Shown piece after piece: positions 1 through 8,276 of a DNA stretch of 64,000 bases. Position 1 is the stretch's first letter. Each line of letters begins with the position of its first letter. The notes beneath the pieces were generated by a model that did not search any database, was not told the origin of the DNA, and worked only from the letters and a program-made list of their open reading frames with translations. The DNA is taken from the NCBI RefSeq assembly GCF_025145645.1, contig NZ_CP102252.1:3100001-3164000 (forward strand). Reading direction: 5' to 3'. Made by a program: the position numbers and the translations under genes. The DNA is from Alistipes senegalensis JC50. Lineage in GTDB: Bacteria > Bacteroidota > Bacteroidia > Bacteroidales > Rikenellaceae.

Positions 1-595
1 CCTCATATTCCCCCTGTCTGATCAGCCAACGCGGACTTTCGGGCAGAAACAACAGCATCAGCAGATTGCCCGCTGCGAACAACAACGGCAATCCGAGCAT
101 CCAGCGCCAGTTGTTTCCCCACGAAATCATCCCGAAATCGGCGCAATAGGCAGCAAGAATGCCGATAACGATGAATAACTGGTAAAACGAAACGAACGTG
201 CCGCGCCATTTGGCAGGGGATATTTCGGATATATAAATAGGTATTACGGCCGAGAGGACTCCCATGCCGCAGCCGCCCAGGAAACGGGCTGCAATCAGCC
301 ATGCGGCATTGCTTGCCAGAGCACATCCGGCGGCCGACAGTGTCAATATGACGGCGGAAATGACCAGCATGTTTTTGCGGCCGTATTTATCGCTGTAACG
401 CCCTCCCAGCAATGCTCCTATCAGGCAGCCAATCATAATGGCGCTCGTCACGAGCCCCATGGTCATGGCCGAAAGATCGAACTCGGCGGTAATGAATTCG
501 AGCGCTCCGGAAATTCCTCCCAAATTAAGCCCGACTACGAATGCCCCGAACGAGGCGGCAAAGACACACCCGAATAGCAGTAACTTGTTCTTCAT
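1..595 (-). CDS. MFS sugar-porter transporter (N-terminal part, runs off the window)
   Basis: This is a membrane sugar:proton symporter of the XylE/AraE type. The reading frame opens at the ATG whose complement is 593-595 and stays open to the left edge, giving about 198 residues. I read an N-terminal hydrophobic helix starting MKNKLLLFGCVF, the family loop DKYGRK between helices 2 and 3, the segment RWRGT-like KWRGTF after helix 4, and PESPRWL after helix 6, all signature positions of the sugar porter family. The C-terminal half lies outside the window. It shares orientation and a similar operator-like sequence with kduI/kduD at 13703-15661, so it may transport a uronate or its oligomer. The substrate itself cannot be read from the sequence. 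Confidence 0.9.
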   Translation of the reverse strand, partial: MKNKLLLFGCVFAASFGAFVVGLNLGGISGALEFITAEFDLSAMTMGLVTSAIMIGCLIGALLGGRYSDKYGRKNMLVISAVILTLSAAGCALASNAAWLIAARFLGGCGMGVLSAVIPIYISEISPAKWRGTFVSFYQLFIVIGILAAYCADFGMISWGNNWRWMLGLPLLFAAGNLLMLLFLPESPRWLIRQGEYE

Positions 596-615
596 ATCAG
601 ATTAGTTGATTTATT

Positions 616-632
616 TTGGTATGACAAAAATA
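616..632 (-). promoter_or_regulatory. Promoter -7 box with operator-like palindrome for the MFS gene
   Basis: On the minus strand TATTTTTG (complement of 625-632) fits the Bacteroidetes -7 consensus TAnnTTTG. It overlaps TTGGTATGACAA at 616-627, which differs at two positions from the UxuR/ExuR-type operator TTGGTATACCAA. No good -33 box is visible. Similar palindromes flank the kduI promoter, so co-regulation is plausible but inferred. Confidence 0.45.
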
Positions 633-735
633 GTCTGTCGTGTGCAACGTTTCGATAACGATTGTTACAGATGTGATAAGCCTTGTTACAAATCGATCCA
701 ATCCGATTGGCGTGTTTGCAGTTCTGGTTACAAAT

Positions 736-868
736 CCGCAACACGGACATGGAGCGGTCGTATTCGTGCGGGTCGCTGATCTTCCGGCCCTGCTCATCGA
801 CGCGCAACGATACGATGGGGAGATGTCCTTATGCTTGAAGACAAAGGCATCAAAGTCCCGTAATATCC
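736..868 (-). pseudogene. Relaxase (MobB) remnant
   Basis: A short stretch translates on the minus strand to RVDEQGRK followed by a degraded SMxxLR segment. This matches the conserved block of the intact relaxase at 8277-9503 (nucleotides near 9070-9190) and of the relaxase at 29537-30829. Reading frames on both sides are broken. It joins directly onto integrase sequence that is about 2.7 kb away in the intact element, so an internal deletion has occurred. Confidence 0.75.
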
Positions 869-1082
869 TTTACACGGGATTCGTATTCGAGGAGAGCGGC
901 AGATGGTTACGCATTTGCGGTAATCGTTATAGCTCGAACAAGTGCGGTCTTTGCACGCATGTTTGAGGAAGCCTGCAAGGTATTCGTCGAAGGGCTGTAA
1001 CAGCAGGCGGCAGTCATCATCCATACCGAGGAAGGCATTGCGAACCTTTTCAGTCGTAATGTATGAATCACGGTTGCAGAGC
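869..1082 (-). pseudogene. Tyrosine integrase remnant
   Basis: The minus strand encodes DDCRLLLQPFDEYLAGFLKH, nearly identical to GDDCRLLLQTFDEYLAGFLKR in the N-terminal part of the integrase at 11140-12369. The DNA aligns with about 11920-12125 there and then jumps to sequence matching 12374 onward, so the start of the gene has been deleted. Scattered frame breaks show that it is not functional. Confidence 0.8.
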
Positions 1083-1084
1083 CG

Positions 1085-1325
1085 TACTTTTTGGATGGGT
1101 TAAATGTAACGTTAAGTTATTTGTTACGCGAGCGTTCGATGCAAGAATCTGAAAACGAATCTTTTAATGCAAATCAAAGCATTTCGGGCAGGTTAACGGA
1201 TAAGTAGCACGACTTACCGTTGAACCTGCCCGAATTTGCAATTTTATTGTTCGGAGTATATGCGGAAAAAGAGAATTGAATACTTGTAAACAGGATATTT
1301 ATTCTTTTCTGCGCTTTCGTCTGAC
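1085..1325. repeat. Second copy of the mobilizable-element end
   Basis: This stretch aligns by eye, with scattered differences, to 12374-12597 plus 13620-13641, which is the noncoding end upstream of the intact integrase once the IS is removed. Both copies keep a stem-loop (GGGCAGGT at 1186-1193 with ACCTGCCC at 1224-1231). Similarity fades after TTTTCTGCGCTTTCG near 1325, which probably marks the element boundary. About 395 nt from 1326 to 1720 hold no gene. Confidence 0.7.
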
Positions 1326-1364
1326 TGAAAAAGCCCCTGCTTCCGAAAGTGTGGGATTAAAGTG

Positions 1365-1401
1365 ATGTAACGACTTGATTTATCGGGTCGTTACATTTTT
1401 G
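1365..1401 (+). terminator. Stem-loop with T-run, possible terminator
   Basis: ATGTAACGAC at 1365-1374 pairs with GTCGTTACAT at 1387-1396 and is followed by a T-rich run. No intact plus-strand gene lies upstream, so it may insulate the cargo from read-through. Confidence 0.5.
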
Positions 1402-1720
1402 TATAGGGATAATAGGTAACGAAAAGGCAACGGTTTATTTTCAGCTTCTTGCGCTCAAATACCGCATTTCAAATAACCTACTGCAAGATACGAAAAATTT
1501 TTGGAATTGGCAAATCAAACAATGCATCGAAAACATTCTAAGATTCACCTCTTTATGATTTAAGTTCAAAAGCAAGAAGAAAGGGCCTCACGTAAAGTAT
1601 AGGTTCTTGCGAATTTATGCCTCTTCCAGAACCTTCAATATATATGCCACGTTAATTTTGTCAAATACCAGTTAAGTCGGTATTTTTTCGTATATTGGAT
1701 AATAATTATTTGGGCTGTTT

Positions 1721-3349
1721 ATGAAACGATTTATTTATGTTTGCGCCTTTTTTCTATGCTTGTGTTCATGTTCCGAGAGCAAATACATAGCCGAAGAACT
1801 AGAACGCACGCAGGAAATAATTAACGATTACCCAGACAGTGCGTTACACTCCTTGCAAGCTATCGTCCCCGGCAGTATTCGCAAAAAATCGACTAAAGCA
1901 CATTATGGGCTGCTTTATTCGCTGGCGTTGGATAAAACAGGACAAACCATAGATACCGATTCGATGCTCCGTCCTGCAGTAAACTATTTCATGCGCAAAG
2001 GCACGAACCGACAAAAGTTCCTTTCTTGGTATTGTCTGGGGCGCATGGAATACAGCACAAATAATTATCAGAAAGCAACCGAATCATATCTTAAAGCGTT
2101 GGAGTATCGGGATATAATAGATGATCCTTACCTAATCGGAGTATGTAACTTCGTGTTAGGAGAATTGAATTTGAAGCAGAATAATTATCAAAGGGCTTTG
2201 TTTTATTATCAAGAAGCCTACGAAAACTATCAGGCTGCAAATAAAACCAAACACCAAGTCAGCGCTAAAATTGCCATTGCCGCTGTTTACTACATGGAGA
2301 ACGAAGACGACAACGCGCTCCGGGATTATCGAGAAGCATTGAATCTATCCGAACAATTCGGGTATAAGGATTTTCAGGTGTACTGCCTGCGTTGTTTAAT
2401 CGGGATTCTTTCGAACAAAGGCGTAACCAACGAAACCAACGATTATGTAGGCCGTTTTCTCCAGTTGTCGGATGATTTATCGCCGAATGATTGCTGTGTT
2501 TTGGGGGAATATTATTTGCGTATCAATAAACCGGACAGCGCCGAATATTATTTGAACGCAGCGATTTCAGCCAATATTGGAGGGCCGCGCGAAAACGATG
2601 CGGCAGCTAAAATTCTCCTTGCCGAAGCCTATACGCTAAATGAGGATTACCGAGCGGCCTGCTATATGCAGAAGGAGTGTCTTGCTTTATGTGATTCGAT
2701 ACATTTAAGCTATATGAATAATTCTGCGGCTGAAACCGAACTGCGATATAAAGACGAACGCTTGGAATTTGAACGCTATCGCTCCAGTGTAAGACAAAAT
2801 GTAATTTATATTATCGCTTTGGTTTCAGTCATAGCGATCTGCGGCATTATTTATATCTTCTACCGCAGAAATAAGATGCAGAAACAAAGAATCGAGGAAT
2901 ATCTGACGCTGATTGAAGAACTAAATAAGACCAAATTGCAAATACCCGATGCCGCAAAAATTAGTGAACTGCTTAATACGCGCTTTCAAGTCCTGAAAGA
3001 ACTTGCAAAAACCTATTACGAGTTTGAAAATTCCCCGGCTCTTACCAAGAAAGTCAAAGGCATTTTATCCGAAAAGATTTTGGATAAAACGATAATATCG
3101 GATTTAGAGAATACCCTAAATCAACAATACGATAATGTGATTTCTAATTTCAAGTCCGAATATCCGAAAATCAAGCCATGTTTCGTGGAATTGCTATGCC
3201 TGCTCTATGCCGGATTTTCACCGCAACAGATAAGCGTTATTACCAATGAAACGCTAAAAACAATATACATGCGGAAGTTCCATTTGAAAAAGAAAATAAT
3301 AGCTTCGCATATTACAACCAAAGATGTGATTCTCAATATTATTTCGTAA
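1721..3349 (+). CDS. Lipoprotein-anchored TPR protein with membrane helix and C-terminal HTH-like domain
   Basis: This 542-residue protein has the domain order of a Bacteroidetes membrane-bound TPR regulator. It starts with a lipoprotein-type signal ending in CLCSC at about residue 17. Tetratricopeptide-like helical repeats follow to about residue 340, with NNYQKATESYLKALEY and NNYQRALFYYQEAYENY as clear units. One transmembrane helix lies at about 363-383, then a basic coiled coil. The C-terminal region ends in a LuxR-like helix-turn-helix pattern (FSPQQISVITNETLKTIYMRK). It likely controls the downstream secreted-protein genes at 3628-6583. TAATTTTG at 1653-1660 is a plausible -7 box, without a clear -33 box. 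The sequence is AT-rich compared with kduD/kduI, which suggests transfer. The DNA target and the signal are unknown. Confidence 0.7.
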   Translation: MKRFIYVCAFFLCLCSCSESKYIAEELERTQEIINDYPDSALHSLQAIVPGSIRKKSTKAHYGLLYSLALDKTGQTIDTDSMLRPAVNYFMRKGTNRQKFLSWYCLGRMEYSTNNYQKATESYLKALEYRDIIDDPYLIGVCNFVLGELNLKQNNYQRALFYYQEAYENYQAANKTKHQVSAKIAIAAVYYMENEDDNALRDYREALNLSEQFGYKDFQVYCLRCLIGILSNKGVTNETNDYVGRFLQLSDDLSPNDCCVLGEYYLRINKPDSAEYYLNAAISANIGGPRENDAAAKILLAEAYTLNEDYRAACYMQKECLALCDSIHLSYMNNSAAETELRYKDERLEFERYRSSVRQNVIYIIALVSVIAICGIIYIFYRRNKMQKQRIEEYLTLIEELNKTKLQIPDAAKISELLNTRFQVLKELAKTYYEFENSPALTKKVKGILSEKILDKTIISDLENTLNQQYDNVISNFKSEYPKIKPCFVELLCLLYAGFSPQQISVITNETLKTIYMRKFHLKKKIIASHITTKDVILNIIS

Positions 3350-3438
3350 ATATCAGATAATCAATATTTTTGCCAGCAAAACTTGTTGACAATAAAGATT
3401 TGCTGGTAATTTGCTGATTTAGAGCATATTAGAGCAAG

Positions 3439-3469
3439 GCCCGAAAACTGAAAAATTTTCGGGCTTTTT
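3439..3469 (+). terminator. Rho-independent terminator after the TPR regulator gene
   Basis: GCCCGAAAA at 3439-3447 pairs with TTTTCGGGC at 3456-3464, followed by TTTTT. A weaker hairpin (CCAGCAAA with TTTGCTGG) precedes it near 3372-3411. It separates the regulator transcript from the next promoter. Confidence 0.85.
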
Positions 3470-3537
3470 GATGTGTATAATAGCCTGTATTTCAGGCAGG
3501 AATTCTCCTTGTTTGAAAAATTTTAGCGGCCCTTATT

Positions 3538-3570
3538 TTTGGGGTTTCGGGGACATTTGCTCTAATTTTG
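3538..3570 (+). promoter_or_regulatory. Canonical Bacteroidetes promoter for the secreted-protein operon
   Basis: TTTG at 3538-3541, a 21-nt spacer, then TAATTTTG at 3563-3570 match the Bacteroidetes primary sigma consensus exactly. The expected transcription start is near 3577. It would drive 3628, 4144 and 4781 as one unit. Confidence 0.8.
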
Positions 3571-3627
3571 AAATACACAAATATCTCACTCTAAATCGAA
3601 TAAACTTATGAAAAATTATCTTTTGCA

Positions 3628-4002
3628 ATGTTCGTAATTGTAGGTTTGTTCATGCTGTTTTCCGGCATCCATTCAGTATATGGTGGCGGCAAGCAGCAAG
3701 CAAAAGAAGCGGTTATCGTCAAGCAGGTAAAAGTCGGCGGCGGCCCCGTTTGTCTATCAGAAAACACACCGCTTGTATTCTATGATCGTTCGATGGATAT
3801 AATAGAGGTCATTTTTACATCGGGCACAGAGAGTAAAACGGGACTGTTGGTAATTTCCGGCAACTATGGTCAGGTTACAGAACAGTTCGACCTTTTCAAC
3901 GGGAAAAGCATCATTCCGATCCCCGAACTGGAACCGGGATTTTACACGATCGAACTGTCGATAGACAAAAATATTTTTGCAGGTGATTTATTCATCGAAT
4001 AA
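3628..4002 (+). CDS. DUF3244-like small secreted protein, start possibly shifted
   Basis: This 124-residue secreted protein of unknown function resembles DUF3244 proteins, which are short beta-rich Bacteroidetes proteins. The C-terminal pattern LEPGFYTIELSIDKNIFAGDLFIE is typical of that family as I remember it. The current start gives a hydrophobic leader (FVIVGLFMLFSGIHSVYG) without the usual lysines. An ATG at 3609 opens MKNYLLQ, a normal signal-peptide beginning, but is out of frame by one base with the rest. A single-base indel may therefore have cut the natural N-terminus. It lies between a TPR regulator gene and a subtilase gene under the promoter at 3538-3570. Confidence 0.6.
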   Translation: MFVIVGLFMLFSGIHSVYGGGKQQAKEAVIVKQVKVGGGPVCLSENTPLVFYDRSMDIIEVIFTSGTESKTGLLVISGNYGQVTEQFDLFNGKSIIPIPELEPGFYTIELSIDKNIFAGDLFIE

Positions 4003-4143
4003 CACAATGTAAGACAAAGAAAGGGAGGACAGAAGTAGCTACTAGTCGTATTGTCAGACTGCTAATCCACCATATTCCAAACTCTCTAGTGCAAGTCTTT
4101 ATTACACACACAAAAATTCACTACTAACTTAAACTTCAAGGCC

Positions 4144-4764
4144 ATGAAAAAAGTATTAGCATTAATTGTATTGTGTTTCATCGCATTTAATAGCCATGCA
4201 CAATTAAGATATCAGAATGGTTATTTGGTTTATAACGCTATGGAGCGTTATAACGGATATATGACTAATTGGGAGGGTTGGGCACATTGTTGGAAATTCG
4301 GCGATCGGATGATAAAATTCGACCTCGGCCCCGCAGATTCGCGCGTTTCCAGCAACTCCGACAAACTCGTACTCTACGATACGGAGAATGGCGGTTTCAT
4401 CGACCTGTACGCCCGTAACGTCTATACGAACTCCGATGCCGCTTCGAAAACTAATATCCAGTCGTTAGGTAACGCAATGGCAACCCTTGCGCAACTGCGT
4501 CCCGTATCGTTTGAATGGGCCGATAAGGCGCATTATTTCAAGACCAGCCGACGTTCGACGGGTATTTCCAATCCCAAAGAAATGGGATTCATTGCCCAAG
4601 AGATCGAGCAGGTACTTCCCGACATCGTGGCCGTGGATTGCGAGGGCCACCGCGTCGTAAATTACAGCGCATTGATTCCTCTGCTTACCAAGTCGATTCA
4701 GGAGCTTAACAGCCAGATCGAAACTCTGAAAGCAGAAATCGAAGCGCTCAAATCCGGAAAATAA
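4144..4764 (+). CDS. Secreted protein with C-terminal S74 intramolecular chaperone domain
   Basis: This 206-residue protein starts with a Sec signal peptide (MKKVLALIVLCFIAFNSHA). The C-terminal half carries the tail-fibre type S74 chaperone pattern: KTNIQSLGNAMATLAQLRPVSFEW, then MGFIAQEIEQVLPDIV, then YSALIPLLTKSIQELN and a short coiled coil. In phage tail spikes this domain trimerises the protein and then cuts itself off. Here the N-terminal passenger is short, with SNSDKLVLYDTENGGFIDLYARNVYT before the domain. It sits 16 nt before the subtilase gene in the same operon. Whether it self-cleaves or works as a trimeric surface protein cannot be told from the sequence. Confidence 0.75.
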   Translation: MKKVLALIVLCFIAFNSHAQLRYQNGYLVYNAMERYNGYMTNWEGWAHCWKFGDRMIKFDLGPADSRVSSNSDKLVLYDTENGGFIDLYARNVYTNSDAASKTNIQSLGNAMATLAQLRPVSFEWADKAHYFKTSRRSTGISNPKEMGFIAQEIEQVLPDIVAVDCEGHRVVNYSALIPLLTKSIQELNSQIETLKAEIEALKSGK

Positions 4765-4780
4765 TTAAACGCCAATTATT

Positions 4781-6583
4781 ATGAAAAGAATACTGAATAT
4801 AATCGGTATTTTCTTTCTGTCGATAATAGTATTCACCAGTTGCCAGAAGTCGCCGGAAGAACTGAACGAGGGTTCTCCGCAAACGAGGGCCGCGGGTGTA
4901 ACTGGAACCTATTATTGGTATAACGGAGAGAAAATTTACCTGACCCCGAAAAATGATAAACAGTTCATCCTTTTTAAAACATCGGATGCCAATAGTTTAT
5001 CATCGCTCTTTACAGCGTCCGCACCGGGCACAAGCAAGGCGGAAACTTCTATGCAGAAAGTTGTTCTTTCATCTCATTTGGAGCCAATCGACGAAAACAA
5101 CTCTTTGCCTGCGGAGGATTATAGTTGGGCTACGATTTCCACAAATGATTTAAACGCAGCGAAATCATCAGCTATAATTTATTCTGCCCCCTATTTCACG
5201 TTACCCGACGGAAAAGAAGCGGGATTGAGCCATCTATTTTATGTAAAAGTGAAATCTATAAAAGATTTGCGTACTCTCCAACAGTTCGCCGAAGAAAACA
5301 AAGTGACGATACTCGGCAGAAACGGATATATGCGTGACTGGTACACGCTTTCCTGCACCAATGAATCCGCAGGCAATGCGTTGGACATGGCTAACATATT
5401 TTATGAAACCGGGCTTTTCGAGGCTTGTCAGCCGGATTTGATGTGTGACGATGACTTATATGCCGTGGTAAACGATCCGCTTTACAGTTCGCAGTGGCAT
5501 TTGAAAAACACGGCGACCGCTGGAGTAGACATTAACTTCGAAAACGCGCGGGCAGAAAGTTTAGGATCTGAAAACATTATTGTCGCTGTTGTCGATCATG
5601 GAATACAGTTAGATCACCCCGATTTGAATGTCCACACAATCAGCTACGACAGTGAAACCGGAACTCGTCCGAGCAAGGTTTATGGCACTCATGGGACTAA
5701 TTGTTCTGGATTTATCAGTGCTAAAACCAATAATGGAATCGGCATCGCTTCAATAGCTCCTAACTGCAAACTGATGTCTATAAGTAATACGCTTATGGGA
5801 AATCCCGACAGTCGGCAGAAAAGGGCCGATGCAATCAATTTTGCCTGCAATAATGGCGCTGCCGTTATTTCGAATTCATGGGGTTCTTCGGTCAAATACC
5901 AAGTCATTGACGATGCTATTTCCAATGCGTTGAGAAACGGACGTTCGGGAAAGGGGTGCGTCGTTGTGTTTGCATCAGGCAATGATTATCAATCGACCGT
6001 TGGTTATCCGGCAAATTGTAATCCCGAAGTTATAGCGGTGGGTGCAATCAGCAGCAGCGGTATGCGGGCATCGTTCAGCAATTATGGTTCTGCTCTGGAT
6101 GTTGTTGCACCGGGTGAGGATGTTATTACAACCACCACTAATAGCGGTTATTCATCCGCCATTAGCGGGACTTCGTTTGCTTGTCCGCTTGTCGCAGGGG
6201 TTGCCGCATTGGTTCTTTCCGTAAATCCGGATTTGACGCAAAAGCAGGTTGCGGATATTATCGAAAGTACGGCTAAAAAGTGTGGCAACTATTCCTATAC
6301 GACCCAATCGGGCCACACCAACGGAACTTGGAACAACCAAATGGGCTATGGTTTGGTAGATGCTTACGCCGCTGTTATAAAGGCAAAAAACACAGGTTCT
6401 ACCGTCTATTTCAACGACAAGACGGTAACAACCGATACTGTTATTTCGGGTGATGAGATTTCCGCGACGAACGTAACCGTTAAGAATAATGCCAAGCTGA
6501 CGTTTACCAACGCCAAGAGCATTATTATCACACAACCTTTTACCGTCGAACTCACTTCGTCATTAGAACTTTCCTTACAGTAA
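4781..6583 (+). CDS. S8 subtilisin-like serine peptidase lipoprotein
   Basis: This is a 600-residue secreted protease. MKRILNIIGIFFLSIIVFTSC is a lipoprotein signal with Cys at about 21. An N-terminal prodomain-like region reaches about residue 230. The subtilase fold follows with all three catalytic positions: Asp272 in VVDHG, His304 in HGTNCSG and Ser465 in GTSFACPLVAG. The Asp box has His where many members have Thr (DTG), a tolerated change. The C-terminus (about 540-600) is beta-rich and threonine-rich. It is the last gene of the operon with the S74 and DUF3244-like proteins and is followed by a strong terminator. Its targets are unknown. It may act on host mucosal proteins or on its operon partners. 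Confidence 0.9.
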   Translation: MKRILNIIGIFFLSIIVFTSCQKSPEELNEGSPQTRAAGVTGTYYWYNGEKIYLTPKNDKQFILFKTSDANSLSSLFTASAPGTSKAETSMQKVVLSSHLEPIDENNSLPAEDYSWATISTNDLNAAKSSAIIYSAPYFTLPDGKEAGLSHLFYVKVKSIKDLRTLQQFAEENKVTILGRNGYMRDWYTLSCTNESAGNALDMANIFYETGLFEACQPDLMCDDDLYAVVNDPLYSSQWHLKNTATAGVDINFENARAESLGSENIIVAVVDHGIQLDHPDLNVHTISYDSETGTRPSKVYGTHGTNCSGFISAKTNNGIGIASIAPNCKLMSISNTLMGNPDSRQKRADAINFACNNGAAVISNSWGSSVKYQVIDDAISNALRNGRSGKGCVVVFASGNDYQSTVGYPANCNPEVIAVGAISSSGMRASFSNYGSALDVVAPGEDVITTTTNSGYSSAISGTSFACPLVAGVAALVLSVNPDLTQKQVADIIESTAKKCGNYSYTTQSGHTNGTWNNQMGYGLVDAYAAVIKAKNTGSTVYFNDKTVTTDTVISGDEISATNVTVKNNAKLTFTNAKSIIITQPFTVELTSSLELSLQ

Positions 6584-6594
6584 TTTTTACCGAT

Positions 6595-6629
6595 AAGGCG
6601 GAGAATCGGATTCTCCGCCTTTGTTTTTT
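6595..6629 (+). terminator. Strong terminator after the subtilase operon
   Basis: AAGGCGGAGAA at 6595-6605 pairs perfectly with TTCTCCGCCTT at 6611-6621, followed by TGTTTTTT. It ends 13 nt before the next start codon, so that gene must depend on read-through or on a promoter not visible here. Confidence 0.85.
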
Positions 6630-6641
6630 CAAATTTCCACC

Positions 6642-7436
6642 ATGCAAACACGCCATCAGGATCGTTCCGCCTACTTTGAAGAAACAGCAACTTCCTGCCG
6701 GAACTATTATCTCCCTTACATTGAACAGCACACATCCTTGAAATTCGGCCGTAACTGCCGGGTAATGGAGGTCGGTTGCGGCTTTGGCGGCATTCTTTCC
6801 ATTTTTGCGGCAAAGGGGGCCACGGTAACAGGAATAGATATTCATAAACCGTCAATCGAAACCGCAAAGACACTTTTCGCCGAAAGGGGGTTGAAAGGGA
6901 CGTTTATCTGTTCGGACATTTTCGATTACAGCGACACACAACCTTACGACCTGATTATCCTGCACGATGCGTTGGAGCATATTCCCGAAAAAGAGCGGTT
7001 GATGTTGCATTTAAAATCCTTTTTGAAAGCTGACGGCCTTTTGTATCTGGGATTCCCCGCATGGCAAATGCCGTTCGGGGGACATCAGCAAATGGCGAAG
7101 AACCGGATTATCGCCAATTGTCCTTACATCCACCTGTTGCCCCGATCTCTTTTCCGTTTCGTGTTCAGGGCATGCGGCGAAAAGGAAAGTACTGTGAAAT
7201 GTTTTTTTGAAATTCGGGATACGCGCATCACTATCGAGGGTTTCCATAAATTAGTAACGGCAACGGGATTACGTATAGTGAATCAGCGGCTATATTTCAT
7301 AAACCCGAATTATCAAGTGAAATTCGGATTGAAACCGCGCATACTATCTCCAGTTATCGGGAAAATACCTTATGTGAGAAATTTTTTCACGACGACCTGC
7401 TACTATCTGCTGGCAAAGCAGGAGGAGGCTAATTAA
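6642..7436 (+). CDS. Class I SAM-dependent methyltransferase
   Basis: This 264-residue methyltransferase has the Rossmann motif VMEVGCGFGGIL at about residues 36-47 (motif I). An acidic residue follows at the end of strand 2 (VTGIDIHKPS), then LIILHDALEHIPEKER (motif IV region). The start at ATG 6642 is preferred because the upstream TTG at 6621 lies in the terminator stem. The C-terminal half has several aromatic and basic residues and ends at TAA. It converges on and overlaps by 8 bp with the lipoprotein gene on the other strand. The substrate is unknown. The fold is shared by ubiquinone/menaquinone-type and sugar or lipid methyltransferases. Confidence 0.85.
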   Translation: MQTRHQDRSAYFEETATSCRNYYLPYIEQHTSLKFGRNCRVMEVGCGFGGILSIFAAKGATVTGIDIHKPSIETAKTLFAERGLKGTFICSDIFDYSDTQPYDLIILHDALEHIPEKERLMLHLKSFLKADGLLYLGFPAWQMPFGGHQQMAKNRIIANCPYIHLLPRSLFRFVFRACGEKESTVKCFFEIRDTRITIEGFHKLVTATGLRIVNQRLYFINPNYQVKFGLKPRILSPVIGKIPYVRNFFTTTCYYLLAKQEEAN

Positions 7437-7902
7437 TCTCCAGATCGAGCGATATTTTCGCTTCGCTCGGAACAAACGGAACCAACTGCGCTACACGCCA
7501 TTTCGGGGCTTCGGTGGTGTCGTTCAGCAGAAAAGTTACGGAATATATATATTGAGCATCCGCCTTTACAAAGTTTTTTTTGACGCTTTCGATTCCGTTT
7601 GTGGCCTGTCCTGCAACCAAAAGGAGCGTGTTCTTTTCGAAGTCTATATCTTCGGGCAATTTGTCGTTGGGAAATATAAAATCCGCCAGTTCCGCTTGGC
7701 TGCGAATCACGATCAGTTGATTGGCGGGCGTTTCAGCCCAGTTCCAAAGAGGATTCAGCGTATAATCGGCGCAGGACAAAGTAGTAGCGTTTCCCTGCGT
7801 ATTATCATCTGGGGTATCAGTCTTTGTTTGATTCATCTCCACGGACGTACAACCCGTCACGGTAAACAGAGCCATTGCGATAAGACAAATGATCTTTTTC
7901 AT
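7429..7902 (-). CDS. Small lipoprotein of unknown function
   Basis: This is a 157-residue lipoprotein. MKKIICLIAMALFTVTGC is a clear signal with the lipid-attachment Cys at 18, followed by a Thr/Asp-rich linker. The mature part contains an SQAELADFI segment and a predicted beta-rich core (NTLLLVAGQATNGIESVKK) typical of small secreted Bacteroidetes domains. I do not recognise the family. The gene converges with the methyltransferase and its last codons overlap that gene. It is the last cargo gene before the mobilization module. Confidence 0.7.
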   Translation of the reverse strand: MKKIICLIAMALFTVTGCTSVEMNQTKTDTPDDNTQGNATTLSCADYTLNPLWNWAETPANQLIVIRSQAELADFIFPNDKLPEDIDFEKNTLLLVAGQATNGIESVKKNFVKADAQYIYSVTFLLNDTTEAPKWRVAQLVPFVPSEAKISLDLEIN

Positions 7903-8001
7903 AGCTTTGGTTTTTCAGTTTGACGATCAAATAGCGTTCCCGATTTTTATTTCGGCACAGCATCCTTGCGCATATCGTCTGAAATATAAGGTATTCATTT
8001 A

Positions 8002-8031
8002 CAAAGATAAGAATTTTGGATAAGAAACAAA
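8002..8031 (-). promoter_or_regulatory. Promoter of the lipoprotein gene
   Basis: On the minus strand TTTG (complement of 8028-8031), an 18-nt spacer, then TATCTTTG (complement of 8002-8009) fit the Bacteroidetes promoter consensus with a slightly short spacer. The leader would be about 90 nt. The rest of the 374-nt gap 7903-8276 shows no gene or clear repeat. Confidence 0.6.
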
Positions 8032-8276
8032 CTATTTAAATAAAAAGCCGGACTTTATGGCTCCTGTTTGACATTATTATAGCGACTTCCACATAACGAA
8101 AACAACTGCGTCAATCAATCCTCTTCCTTTCGAAGGATTCGACATTGACATTGAAAATACGCCCTTCATATCTGATGCTCGACATCATATATCCCGTAAT
8201 GTGAGGCATGCCGTGATTAAAATGAATGATGCAACCCTGTGAACATATCATATAATTTTTAATACATCTATATCCC

